A DNA stretch of 64,000 nt from positions 186,001-250,000 of the forward strand of contig JARKIF010000002.1 in assembly GCA_029378245.1 (NCBI GenBank), in the 5' to 3' direction. The translations under genes and the position numbers were made by a program. Shown here piece after piece: positions 32,595-42,898 of the stretch. Numbering within the stretch: position 1 is the stretch's first letter; each line of letters starts with the position of its first letter. Below the pieces are notes generated by a model. That model was not told the DNA's origin, ran no database searches, and saw only the letters and a program-made list of their open reading frames with translations. The DNA is from Roridomyces roridus. Its lineage: Eukaryota; Basidiomycota; Agaricomycetes; Agaricales; Mycenaceae.

Positions 32595-34208
32595 ATGTCG
32601 TTCTCTGGGAAACTTGGCACCAATTATTGCCCCACGGACAATGAGGTCCTTCAGATACAAGGCCTCCTCGTCGAGCCCCTCGATAAACTGAGCAAAATCG
32701 ACGAGGAAATCGCGGAGCTGCAGAAATCTCTGAACAAGTTGACCGAGCAGCGCGCCCACCTCGCAGCATACATCGACGGCTACAAGGCCCTCATTTCTCC
32801 TGCCAGACGGATGCCACTCGATATCGTCCAGGAGATCTTCATGGCATGCCTGCCGACTCACCGAAACTGCGTCATGAGCGCTAAAGAGGCGCCTATTCTC
32901 CTGGGTCGCATATGCAGCGCGTGGAGAGCTATTGCGTATTCTACCCCTCGATTGTGGGCCAGTCTTCACGTCGTCGAACCCGCCCGCCCTTTGCTACGGC
33001 CGCTGCGGCTGGAGGCGATGAAGACATGGCTCGTGCGCTCCGGGAGCCACCCGCTCTCCCTTTCTTACAACGGCACTGCGGAACTGCGTCCTCTGCCCAG
33101 TGACAACGACGCCAATGTCGACAGCACCCCTCTCTTCCTGCGCGAACTCATTGCGCTGGCAGGCCGGTGGGAGGATATTGCCTTCTTCGCCCCTCCTTCC
33201 CAACTCGAGGCCCTTTGCTGCCTTGACAAGTCCGATGTTCCCATGCTCAAGAAGGTTTACTTGGATCATTTTCCTTACGATTATTTCTCGTCTTCCATCT
33301 CCAGTCGTCTCATCTTCCTTCGAGGAGGACGGATATCCAGCTTGTCAGTCCCCGCGACTATTTTGGAACATACACAGTTGTCTTCCCTAGCATGGGGACA
33401 GCTCACAGATCTCTCGATGATCGGGGGCGAATCCGTGGGGACGCCGTCCCCAGAACTGACAGCCCCCGCGATTCTCGCAATATTGTCGAGGTGCTCTGCT
33501 CTTCGGAGCTGTAGACTGGCCGTCAAAGCCACAGATGATGACCCGAGAGACGAAACTTGCCCTATTGAACTCCCTCTCCTTCACACCCTCCAAGTCACCT
33601 CCCGAGATGATGCCCCGTCACATTTCCATTCGCTCCTCTTTAGCCTCTCGCTACCCAGTCTCCTCAAATTCCATCTTGGTGGCTGGATTGGTGCCGAAGC
33701 AAACGTGGACCTTGGAACCGCCAGGCATGCGGGACGGTTCTTCTCACAGATGACACAGCTAGAGGATTTCACTATGGATTGCCATGCCCTCAGTATGTCA
33801 TCATCTTTCTTCATTGACGCTCTCCCTTTGCTGCCCTCCACATTGCGGAGCCTGCGCCTCCCCAACGACTGGAACATCACAACGTCGGTTCTTCTGGCGC
33901 TGGCTCCATCGAAGGAGTATCCCCTTCTATTCCCCAGTCTACACAGTCTCTATATTCCAAACGGTTTCGAGGTTTCTGACGACTCCATTGTCGATTTTCT
34001 TATCACCAGGGCAGCCCGGGGCTCCCCGCTGAAGCGCATCACAGTCGATTTCCAGCGCGCAATGCTGCGAGACGTGCTTCCTGACCTCGGTCCGCTCGTT
34101 CAAGCTGGCCTTCAAGTTTCATTCACGTATCATCCTCCTGACATCTACACGAATTCTCCTTGGAGGGGTTTGCCCGATGAACCGACGTACCCTGTACTCT
34201 TGAGATGA
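32595..34208 (+). CDS. F-box protein B (family II), left arm
   Basis: A single exon gives 537 residues from MSFSGKLGTNYCPTD, chosen because the right-arm copy starts MSFSEKLGTNYCPTD. A long coiled coil (IDEEIAELQKSLNKLTEQ) leads into the F-box (RMPLDIVQEIF, ICSAWRAIAYSTPRLWASL), followed by a leucine-rich region. The end differs from the twin after NSPWRGLPD. That marks the inner breakpoint of the duplication near 34180. Confidence 0.88.
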   Translation: MSFSGKLGTNYCPTDNEVLQIQGLLVEPLDKLSKIDEEIAELQKSLNKLTEQRAHLAAYIDGYKALISPARRMPLDIVQEIFMACLPTHRNCVMSAKEAPILLGRICSAWRAIAYSTPRLWASLHVVEPARPLLRPLRLEAMKTWLVRSGSHPLSLSYNGTAELRPLPSDNDANVDSTPLFLRELIALAGRWEDIAFFAPPSQLEALCCLDKSDVPMLKKVYLDHFPYDYFSSSISSRLIFLRGGRISSLSVPATILEHTQLSSLAWGQLTDLSMIGGESVGTPSPELTAPAILAILSRCSALRSCRLAVKATDDDPRDETCPIELPLLHTLQVTSRDDAPSHFHSLLFSLSLPSLLKFHLGGWIGAEANVDLGTARHAGRFFSQMTQLEDFTMDCHALSMSSSFFIDALPLLPSTLRSLRLPNDWNITTSVLLALAPSKEYPLLFPSLHSLYIPNGFEVSDDSIVDFLITRAARGSPLKRITVDFQRAMLRDVLPDLGPLVQAGLQVSFTYHPPDIYTNSPWRGLPDEPTYPVLLR

Positions 34209-34550
34209 CCTATAGAATGTACATTTCACTGTAAAATTCCGAATCAATGGGTCGAGTTTGGTGAAGACGCCGCTGTCAGTCACGTAAACCACTTTGTTCC
34301 CGACCCTCTTGGTCGCGTCCCTTGTTCTCCCAACCTTGGCGTGTGGACTTTGCTCAAGCATGGCGACCTTGTTCTTGCCCAGGACATTGCGTTGTTCTCC
34401 CTGAACATGGAAAGCAGGGTATAAGGCACCTCTGAAGACGTTCGCTCTCCCTCGAATCTGGTATTCGTGAACGACGTCGAACGGTTTGACCTAGAGGTGC
34501 GTGTCTGGGCCCCGACTGCCTCTCACCTGTCTCATCGACGTATAGAATCC
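34209..34550. other. Spacer at the inner edge of the left arm
   Basis: No gene is seen. Homology to the right arm ends just before this stretch. Confidence 0.35.
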
Positions 34551-35951
34551 ATGCCTACCCCGATGACGAACAAGCTCTGGAAGCGTTCCTGCGGCGGGCT
34601 TTCTCGGTGGCTTTGTCCCGACGATGTCTCTGTCGCCTCAATCAACGTCCCCGAGTCCCCCGCTCTCATCAACAAGATGCCCGTAGAGCTCCTTGGGGAG
34701 ATCTTTGCGTGGACTCTTGGGGACTGGGGCATGATGACGGACGAAGAGCCCAGCCTCGTTCTCGAGCCGCTCACGATTTCTCACGTCTGTGCCCACTGGC
34801 GTGCCATTTCCACCTCGATCCCTATGTTATGGGCGACTCTATGGATTGACAGGCCCCGCGCGGCGCACGTCTCCATGGTGGCGCTTTGGATCGAGCGTTC
34901 GCGCAACTACCCACTCTCCCTCTATATTCGACAAACCGACTCCAAATCTTGCCTCTCCCACCCGACCTCCACCGAACACGATTTGACGGACGAGATACTC
35001 GCCCTGCTTATACCCCATGCCCACCGCTGGCACGCAGTGGACTTTGACTTTCGGACGGACGCGCAGAAATCTCTGCTCGCTCTCCCAGTCGACGTTGCCG
35101 TTATTCTCGAGCACGTTTCGCTCAACGTCAACTCTTGGGACGCCACCAGCGCAGAATCAATCCAATCCATGCTGTACTCATACCCCTCGCTGCGCAGCGC
35201 CCACTTTGCGATCGCCTCTAAACAACCAGACCTCGCAGTCTGGAAACGACTTACCCATCTCGACGCAGAGCCCGAATGCACATGGGAGACCTGCCTCGAC
35301 ATCCTCGCATCTTGCACCACCCTCTATAGCGCCAAATTCCGGTGCTCTGCCGTGCCCGATTGGCCGCAGACTTCTTTTGAGCAACATCTCACTCTGCCCA
35401 CCCTCCTTGACCTATGTGTCATCGCCTCGCGAATCGACCTTACTCCACTCTTTGACCGCCTCACTCTCCCCGCTCTCCACGCTCTGACGCTCGACTACCG
35501 CCACGTCCCGCGCGCCCTGACCGACGGTGTGGCTTTACACAATCTTCTCTCCCGCTCTGCGTGTACCCTCGGGGCGTTTTCTCTGCACGAGACTAGCCGC
35601 ATGCGGCGGGACGATTCGCACTACATTTCCTTCCTCGAGAGTCCCCATATGGTGTCGCTCAGGGATCTCGAGCTCCATGTCGATATGACGGAGAGGATCA
35701 TCGAGTGCTTGACGTATGACCCCACTGATGCCCAAACGCGGTTCCCGAACCTGTCGTATTTGGCGTTGAGGGATGGGCGCTGGGGGGAGCACGTTGCCGA
35801 GGATAAGGTGGCGACTATGCTTGGTTCCCGCTTCCCTCGTTTGGGTGCGGCTGATTTGCAGTTGCGGCTTGCGGGTCATGAGTGTCCTGTGCTGCCGGCC
35901 AGTGACAAGTTCGAGTTGCGGTTCGAGCTTGTCAAGTGTCTCTGTAAATAA
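34551..35951 (+). CDS. F-box protein (family III, unduplicated)
   Basis: A single frame gives 466 residues from the first in-frame ATG (MPTPMTNKLWKRSCGG). The F-box is INKMPVELLGEIFAWTLG followed by TISHVCAHWRAISTSIPMLWA. It is homologous to F-box A (DRPRAAHVSMVALWIERSR against DRPQDAHISMVELWLERSR) but far more diverged than the A pair. It is therefore an older paralogue lying inside the single-copy centre. An upstream exon is possible because open frame extends to 34467. Confidence 0.82.
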   Translation: MPTPMTNKLWKRSCGGLSRWLCPDDVSVASINVPESPALINKMPVELLGEIFAWTLGDWGMMTDEEPSLVLEPLTISHVCAHWRAISTSIPMLWATLWIDRPRAAHVSMVALWIERSRNYPLSLYIRQTDSKSCLSHPTSTEHDLTDEILALLIPHAHRWHAVDFDFRTDAQKSLLALPVDVAVILEHVSLNVNSWDATSAESIQSMLYSYPSLRSAHFAIASKQPDLAVWKRLTHLDAEPECTWETCLDILASCTTLYSAKFRCSAVPDWPQTSFEQHLTLPTLLDLCVIASRIDLTPLFDRLTLPALHALTLDYRHVPRALTDGVALHNLLSRSACTLGAFSLHETSRMRRDDSHYISFLESPHMVSLRDLELHVDMTERIIECLTYDPTDAQTRFPNLSYLALRDGRWGEHVAEDKVATMLGSRFPRLGAADLQLRLAGHECPVLPASDKFELRFELVKCLCK

Positions 35952-36054
35952 TGTCTCATCTTCTACATTACAATGGATGTATTGATAAATTTCCTATTCT
36001 TCCCTTCCGCTCCGCCGCCGTCCATAAAACGAATGAAACCCTCCAAGTCAATAC

Positions 36055-36870
36055 ATGTCTCTCTTCATCAACGGCCCCCTCGTTTCCTCCCTCGCATACT
36101 CTCCACACGCACAACAAACGACGCTTTCAGCCGAATTCGTCGCGCGTAATAACCTCGAAGACGCTGTGCGCGAGGGGCCGCTGCTCGTTTCTGTCGTCCT
36201 TGGGGGCGGTGGGGGGACGTTCTCGTTCAGACTTGCTTGTCGCGTTGTTTCTCGGTATGGTTCGCGTTCACATCCGCATTCGATAGGGCATTGGAGTGGG
36301 GTCGGTGGGTTAGGGTATTATGATGTCGTCCTTGGGCGCGATTGGGCGGGCAAGTTGAGGGAAGCGGTTGTTCGAGAGGTTGGATGCCGCGCCGAGTTCG
36401 ATGCTTGGGAGTTTTTTTGCACGCAGCGACTTCCTCCTAGTCTGTCGACCACGACAGCTGGCCAAGGTGGGATGTGTTTGACTTGTCCGTGAGTCTGACC
36501 CTCTGCGTTTCAAAAAGATATTGAATGTGGATGATATTTCGATTTTTAGCCCATCGCTCCCTCCGCATTGTGTCCCGCCTCCGTCTGCCAACAACCATCC
36601 GCATCCGGCCGAGTACCACCATTCTTCTTATCGTCACGGTCTTCCCCACGAGCGGCACCGACGTGAATCCAAGTCCACCACAACCACCCCGAGGAGTTCC
36701 CGCTGCATATCAATGACAACGTCGTCTGGAACGATCACAACCAGCAGCCGTGGTTCAATTTCGTCCTGGGCAAACTACATGGGGTGTTCTCTACTCTCCG
36801 GAGTCGAAAATCACATTCAGATCCAGGACAAAATTGGGAGGTTGAGTATCGCTTCGAGGTGTGTTTCGTT
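36055..36870 (+). CDS. Unrecognised gene, model tentative
   Basis: The first part (36055-36492) reads MSLFINGPLVSSLAYSPHAQ... DVVLGRDWAGKLREAVVRE with good protein character. Around 36690-36850 another frame reads HINDNVVWNDHNQQPWFNFV and LGKLHGVFSTLRS, also protein-like. Between them a frame reads a short hydrophobic run (STTILLIVTVFP). At least one intron or frameshift must lie between them, and I could not place it confidently. The family is unknown; this may be one spliced gene or remnants of two. Confidence 0.35.
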
Positions 36871-38508
36871 CCTTTTTGAGGGAGAGATCTAGAGAGGGAA
36901 GCTGATTCGTTTGGGTAGTGTTTCGGAGTGGGAGCGTTCGACGGTGGGCCGTGGCTGGAAGGAGTTTTAGACTCGCAAGTTTGTGGTGAATGCGCACCAA
37001 GTCTGAGCTCGGCAGAAGAAGTCTATAGTCTGATCATGTATCTTTTGTAAAACCTGTTGTTCGACTTTGAACTCTGCAGTTTTAGGGTCGAACGACCTGC
37101 CCTAGCCAGCTTCAAGTCCATTAAACGTCCCATTTCGCAGACCATAGCACAAACGCAGGCGTCGGAGCTGGTCAGACTCAAAGTGGGCCGAACAGCTCTC
37201 GATCGGGTACGGCGGAACCGACAGAGTTTCGAGTTTGCTATCCAGGCTTGACAAGGAATGAATGAATGACGAGCCAGGATCGCCAGCTCTACAGATAGCT
37301 AGAAGATCCGCACCCTCGATCGTTAGCGAGACAAGATTGCCCAGTGCTACTTGGGTGAAACTTGAATGGATTAATGAATGTACCATAGAGGGGCGCCGCA
37401 GTCGACCAGCCAGCCAGCCAAACTAGCCGGAGTGCTGACGTCTGGTAGTAGAGCGTAGTGCGCACAACCGACATGAAGGCGAGCGAGTTGAAGGCGGCGA
37501 ACTCCCGGATCCACAAGCGAGCAGCAATGCGGCTCTCAAAGCTCCACGAGAGACATTGAACTGCGCGACAAGCGTGGAATATGTACTCCAGACTTTGTCC
37601 AGACTGTCGTCGTTGAGCGCTCCGCGTCGTTACGTCGTACTAGTGTATGTCAGACGGTGGTCAGAGTGAAGACCGAAGTAATGGCGATTAGACGCGCGAC
37701 GTACTAGTTGTGCGTTTCGAGCAGGGAGAGCCGAATATAGTGGGGATGAATCTGGATGAAGGAGATGTTGTATTTCACAGAAAGGTCCCGTTAAAGATTG
37801 AGGAACAAATTGGGAACGAGGAGCTGAATGAGTAACAAGGCGTCTTCGGCCGATCTTCGCCGATTTTCTTTTTCTTCCAAAACTTTGCGATTCTCTTGTC
37901 TGCGCGAAGCAAAGTGTTTGATTCTGCGCTGGCGCGTATCTTGGGCCCAAAGGCGACCCAAAGGTCGAGTTGGATGGTGGTCAAGATCAGGAATGACGCT
38001 GATGCTATCACGGAGCCGTTGACTCCTTCCCACGACAACCAACGACACCCTCCGAGTTTCCCTTCATTGATTTAATTTTTACAAGGAAATGGAAGATGCC
38101 GATAGTCCTCTCTCATGAAAAGGTCCGGACTCCCGCCCCACCGTTGCTAGCCAACGCGCTGCACACCACGAGGTCTTTTCCCGCGGCTCAAGCCTCAAGG
38201 TCCAGGGCGCACTTGCCACTGACTAAACTGGGTTCTCGCTGGCGGCTCCGATAAGACCGTGCTCGAAAATGGGAAATGAATAACCCAGCCGGGTTCCACG
38301 CGCAGGTAAATCTACCCACGTGAAGACGTACCGCTCTTAGCCTTCCGGGTCAATGCCCCACAATCACCTTTTCGCCCGACGTAAAGCTTGATGCTTTTTG
38401 TACGGCAGGAATTCTGCTATCTATTCAGGGACGGGTGCCCTAATGTATATAATTTGCGCCCGGCATGGTCAAATTCTTCCCGACTTTCCTCCTCCTTTTC
38501 CAACTCTG
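36871..38508. other. Gene-poor region upstream of the G-alpha gene
   Basis: On the minus strand 37102-37386 one short frame looks faintly leucine-rich (GNLVSLTIEGADLLAI), possibly a dead F-box C-terminal piece. Nothing else is recognised. The last few hundred bases should hold the G-alpha promoter. Confidence 0.3.
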
Positions 38509-40694
38509 ATGCTCAGCTTGATTCCTCAACGACGCCCCGGACGCACTCGCCCTAGCTCGGCTTCCGTCGTGTCTCGCAGTACTAGCTCCTCAGACTCTAG
38601 TGGCCTCTCCGACTCTCCAGCAGCCGCTCGGCGCGCGAGCGACTTGATAGACGAGGACATCAAGGTGCGAACCCAGCAAACGTGCGCTGGCGATTTGTCA
38701 CAGATTCATACTTAGAGAGAAGCTGCAAGACAGCAAGCGCAGAGAAAAAAGGAGGTTAAAGGTCTGTGCGCCTCTTCGCTCGTTCGCATAGTAGCTGATA
38801 TCTCCCAGTCATGCTACTCGGACAAGCCGAATCGGGTGCGTCTTATTCGACCCAAAAAGTTCTTCGGCCGACGTATTCTTCCAGGAAAATCGACTCTACG
38901 AAAACAATTCCAGCTCTACCACGCCTCGCACACGCTAGAAGCCGAGCGTCCCTCCTGGCGCATCGTCGTCTACGCCAACCTCATCAAAGCTGTACGCGCG
39001 ATCCTCGAGGAGCTCGACTACGAATTTTCCTCTGCTTCAGACGAATACTACCCGCTAGAAGAAGGGGGTGTCGACCCAGGTGGGCCGGGAGCGGTACCTA
39101 CGGACGCCGCAGCCCAGAACGAGGTCATCGAACTTCGGAGGAAGCTCTTGCCGCTGATTTCGCTCGAGGGGTCGCTGACGTCCGAGGTGAGCGCCGGGGT
39201 TGATTTCGTTGGGCCTGGTGTGCGGATTGATGGTGGGCCTGGGCTGAAACTGCCGCCTTGGAGCAAGAAAACTGGCTCGAGGTTGGGAAGTCGGCCCGTA
39301 GAAGAACTTCGACAGTCTTCTACCGCGCAGGTTGCGACTAATCGTGCCGCGCAGGTGTTGGGAAGCACTGCACATGTAATAGAAGCGCTGTGGAGGCACA
39401 GATGTGTCGAGGCTGTCATAAGGCTCAGGAAACTTAGGCTGGACGAGTCGGGCGTGTTGTGAGTTTTTCATTTCTTCCCCTCGTCTGTTTCTCACCCCAC
39501 AAAGTTTTTTGGGCCAAGTACGCAGGATCGCGGAGACGGAGTATATTCCCAGCACCGGTGGGTTCCATTCCATTCCGTCCTGTCCATCGCATTTCTGATC
39601 AGTTCGCCCTTGTAGAAGACATACTTCACGTCCGACTGCAGACAGTTGGCGTCATCGAACATTCCATGATGGTCAATACCCTCGGTGGGATTTATACGTG
39701 GAAGATTTATGATGTCGGCGGCGCCGTAAGTTTGCTTCTGAATTCCATACCGTCCATCGTGTTGAAGTTGAATGGAATGCAGCGTAGTCAGGTATGTATG
39801 ATGGCCGTTAATTTCTGTTGCTGTTTCTCAGGATGTATCCCACAGAGACCGGCGTGGTGCTCGTATTTCGACGACGGTGTGTGACTTGCTTGCTTGCTAG
39901 ATTTCGTCTGCTAATCGGTTCTGCGCAGTGAACGCGCTCATATTCTTAGCCCCCATCTCGGCGTTCGATCAAGTTAGTCCTAACTTTTATTTAATCTCCG
40001 TGCCCGTCCCAATCTCCTCCCATAGTTCCTCGAAGAAGACCCGCTGACGAATCGGATCCACGACTCTTTGCAGCTGCTCGTGTCGATATGCACGAACAAG
40101 CTTTTGAAAGACGCACAGCTTGTGTTGTTGTTGAATAAGGTGTGTTTCCTTCCTCCCTTCATTATTTGACACAAGATTGAAATGAAATGAAGATCGACAT
40201 GCTGCGCAAGAAGCTCGAAGCTGGGGTTCAAATTCGGCAGTAGTAAGTTCGCTTTCTTGGCTGAGAATTGAAATGAACTCACTTGAACAGTATCACGAGC
40301 TACGCGAGCAGGCCGAATAACTTTTCGACCGCAGCCGAGTACTTCCGCTCACACTTTCTCGCGGCGCATAGGAAGACGGACGTGTTCCAGCGGAGGCTTT
40401 ACGTCGTAAGTCCCTCCTGCCTTCCTCTTATCGTTGGTGTGTTGATGGAGACAACCTCGGATAGCATTTGACGACCATGTTGGTGAGTGAGATCCATCCG
40501 AGTCTTGCCGGGATCGTATCCGAATGAATGAACTAATGGATCCTTGGTGTAGGACATTCAAGCTACGCAGATCATCATCACTAGCGGTGAGTATGCATGG
40601 CTTGGAGTGCGTTTCGATTGCGCTTAATTACCCTTTTGTTTCAGCCGGGGATCTCATTATGCGGAAACATATCGCGCAGACGGGCTTGGCTTGA
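38509..40694 (+). CDS. Diverged G-protein alpha subunit lacking the catalytic glutamine
   Basis: Fifteen exons (first 38509-38664, last 40645-40694) give 476 residues, against about 355 for typical G-alpha. G1 is LLGQAESGKSTL (residues 70-81). Switch I is DILHVRLQTVG with Arg292 and Thr295. G3 is DVGGA followed by RSQ and RPAWCSYFDDVNALIFLAP. G4 is LLLNKID (390 = Asp), and the C-terminus is DLIMRKHIAQTGLA. The usual DVGGQ glutamine, essential for GTP hydrolysis, is Ala322. RSQ is encoded by a 9-bp exon (39783-39791). The TCAT motif reads TTML, and no N-terminal MGxxxS myristoylation site exists. The helical domain has a long insertion rich in Gly and Pro. It is a G-alpha-like signalling protein that may be constitutively GTP-bound. 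Confidence 0.88.
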
Positions 40695-42898
40695 TGATAA
40701 GACTGACTATTTAGAGCGCGTTTTCTTGGATTGGATTATACATCGGCTTGAGTTGACTTGATGATACCCCACTGTACCGACGACTCGGATACCATTTTTT
40801 TAATTGTATGTGATTTGAGCGACTGGTTGAAATAGATCAGCTGGACCCACATACTTGAGCGCTCACGGGTTTATCATCCTTTTCTCGGGTGTGGGTCCAT
40901 GATGCGCCGGAGGAAGATGTCTGATTGAAGGAGAAAGAATCTGTCTTTGGAAGCCATCTACATATACGCGAAGACACGCGAGTGGTTCAAGAATTCAATC
41001 ATCATTCGAAGTCAACAACTTCGATGTCCCGCTAACTTGAAGCGACGCGTAGATATTAGACAACTGCTTTGTGCTGATTGCAGCTTCGACCGAGGCCTTC
41101 GGATTAGGTGAGCAGTGTCCTTTCCTTTCTTTCTGTTCAGCGCCGGCGAAAGACCGGCGGCGATCGAGGTGGGTTCATGGGATGATTCCACAGACGATTG
41201 GTCCCGACTCCCGGCAGATTGGTCAAAGAGCTGGAGGGGGAGGGGGGGCATCGGATCGCCAGGATGTATGCGTTGACTATTGAATGCATGTAAGTACTGA
41301 GGATCAGTGCGCACTTTGGCTAGGTTAAGCTTTGAATTCAAATCCTTTTTCAACCACCCCGATACCGCCGCTGTCGGACGTGGGAGTCGGTTCCGTTACA
41401 GGCGTGTACGGGATAAGGAGTCGCATGCCATTCTTGGGGTGGGTGTTATAATTATAAGCACTGGTCTTGGTCTTGAAGCATAAACAGTGAACTTGAACAT
41501 TTCAAGGTTTCACCGTTCAAGCTGATTAATTTTCACTTGCATCGGGTGTTGCGGAAAAGAGGAATTCGCGTGTATATCTCCAGCGTAAAATTCCCTCCCT
41601 GTGTTGTGAATCAGTGGCCGAAAGCCGCTTTGAACAAGTTTTGATCCCACTGATTTCAAATTTGGGTTGCGATGTTTGATCCGGCCATCAATCTCTCTTG
41701 TCTTTCTCCTATCTCCTACCCCCATGAACCGCTGTGGATAGTCGGACTGGGACTAGGCGATATCTCAACGTAAACCTCCGAATCTCCGCCTTCAATTCTC
41801 AGTCAAGATAATAGTATAGGAATCTCCGAGTGGCTCGGTCTGTTTGCCGGTGGCACCTCACAACTTGAAAGGTACACGAAATATTTTGGTCCTCCACAAA
41901 TATAACCGTCCAATCGAATTCGAACGAACTGGGGTTCTCGTCGGCTGCAACTAGACGGATGAACATCTCTGCCGCCGTATCCGACTCTCCGACTCCTCCT
42001 CGGCGCTTCGGGCCTTTGTTCAGGGTCTTGTCGTTGGTCTGGAACCCCTATGTGAGTCACCTGGGAGCCCTGAAAAGGCACACGACACGACGCCAATATC
42101 TCGGGTCGGATTCCTTCTCATTCTCAAGTACTAAATATTCGCACAAGGGATGCAAGGACCTTTCAATTGCAACACATGAGCAGCTGCTCGAGTCTTCGTC
42201 TTCGTGGCGCCATCCGCCGCAGGTGTCGACACTAGAGTTCTAATAAATCTCCCCACGTCCTGTCATACCTTTCCCCTTCGGCCTTGCTTCGGCCCGTCTA
42301 TCTGGCTTTCGAGAGATTCGAATTCTGGAAAACGAAGTATTCGCCGGTCTACATCGGCCGATAGGTGGTATTTCCGAGGTTGGCGCCCCTCCAGCTCGAT
42401 GCTGAGCTAGTGAACGACTTGTGCACCACTCCCCATGCTGCGACGGGCCTGCGTTATGGATGGCGTACGAAGACGTATTGCGTTCAGCTGCAGAGCCCGA
42501 AAGGCTATTTACGGTTTCCCGGGCACACACACCTAGACTGCGCGGCCGGATCATACATACCTCTCTCGTGCCTCCTGGACCGTGGACGAAGGCCCTCGAG
42601 ATTGGGTATCTTTTTCCAGAGACGCTCTATTTCGATTTGGTTCCGAGTTGCAAGGACTCGAACTGGTACTGAATTATGGGCGAAATATCAGAGAAAAATG
42701 GCCACAGACAAACCCGCTCACTTACTCTAATCTCATGGGAGCGTGTATACCGCGCGCTTTGACTGATCGCAAATGATTGGCTGGTTTTGCCAAATGGAGT
42801 TAGTTCGCTACATCTGCTGATTGAAAAAAAGCGAGAGCTTCTCAGCCGCCTCGTGTTGGGTGTAAGCATCCCCGTCGTCGCTCTTTGCTCCTACCATC
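40695..42898. other. Long gene-poor interval
   Basis: Two kilobases without a frame I would call a gene on either strand; short frames lack protein character. The last few hundred bases are upstream of the aminopeptidase gene. Confidence 0.35.

Larger units (their letters stand above)
28306..34180 (+). repeat. Left arm of a large inverted segmental duplication
   Basis: It contains L1 (-), DODA 1 (+), F-box A (-) and F-box B (+) with two divergent promoters. The same four genes recur in mirror order at 48530-54446. Identity is high over DODA, A and B, and lower over L1/L2. The inner breakpoint is near 34180, where the two B copies diverge in their last codons. Confidence 0.85.
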
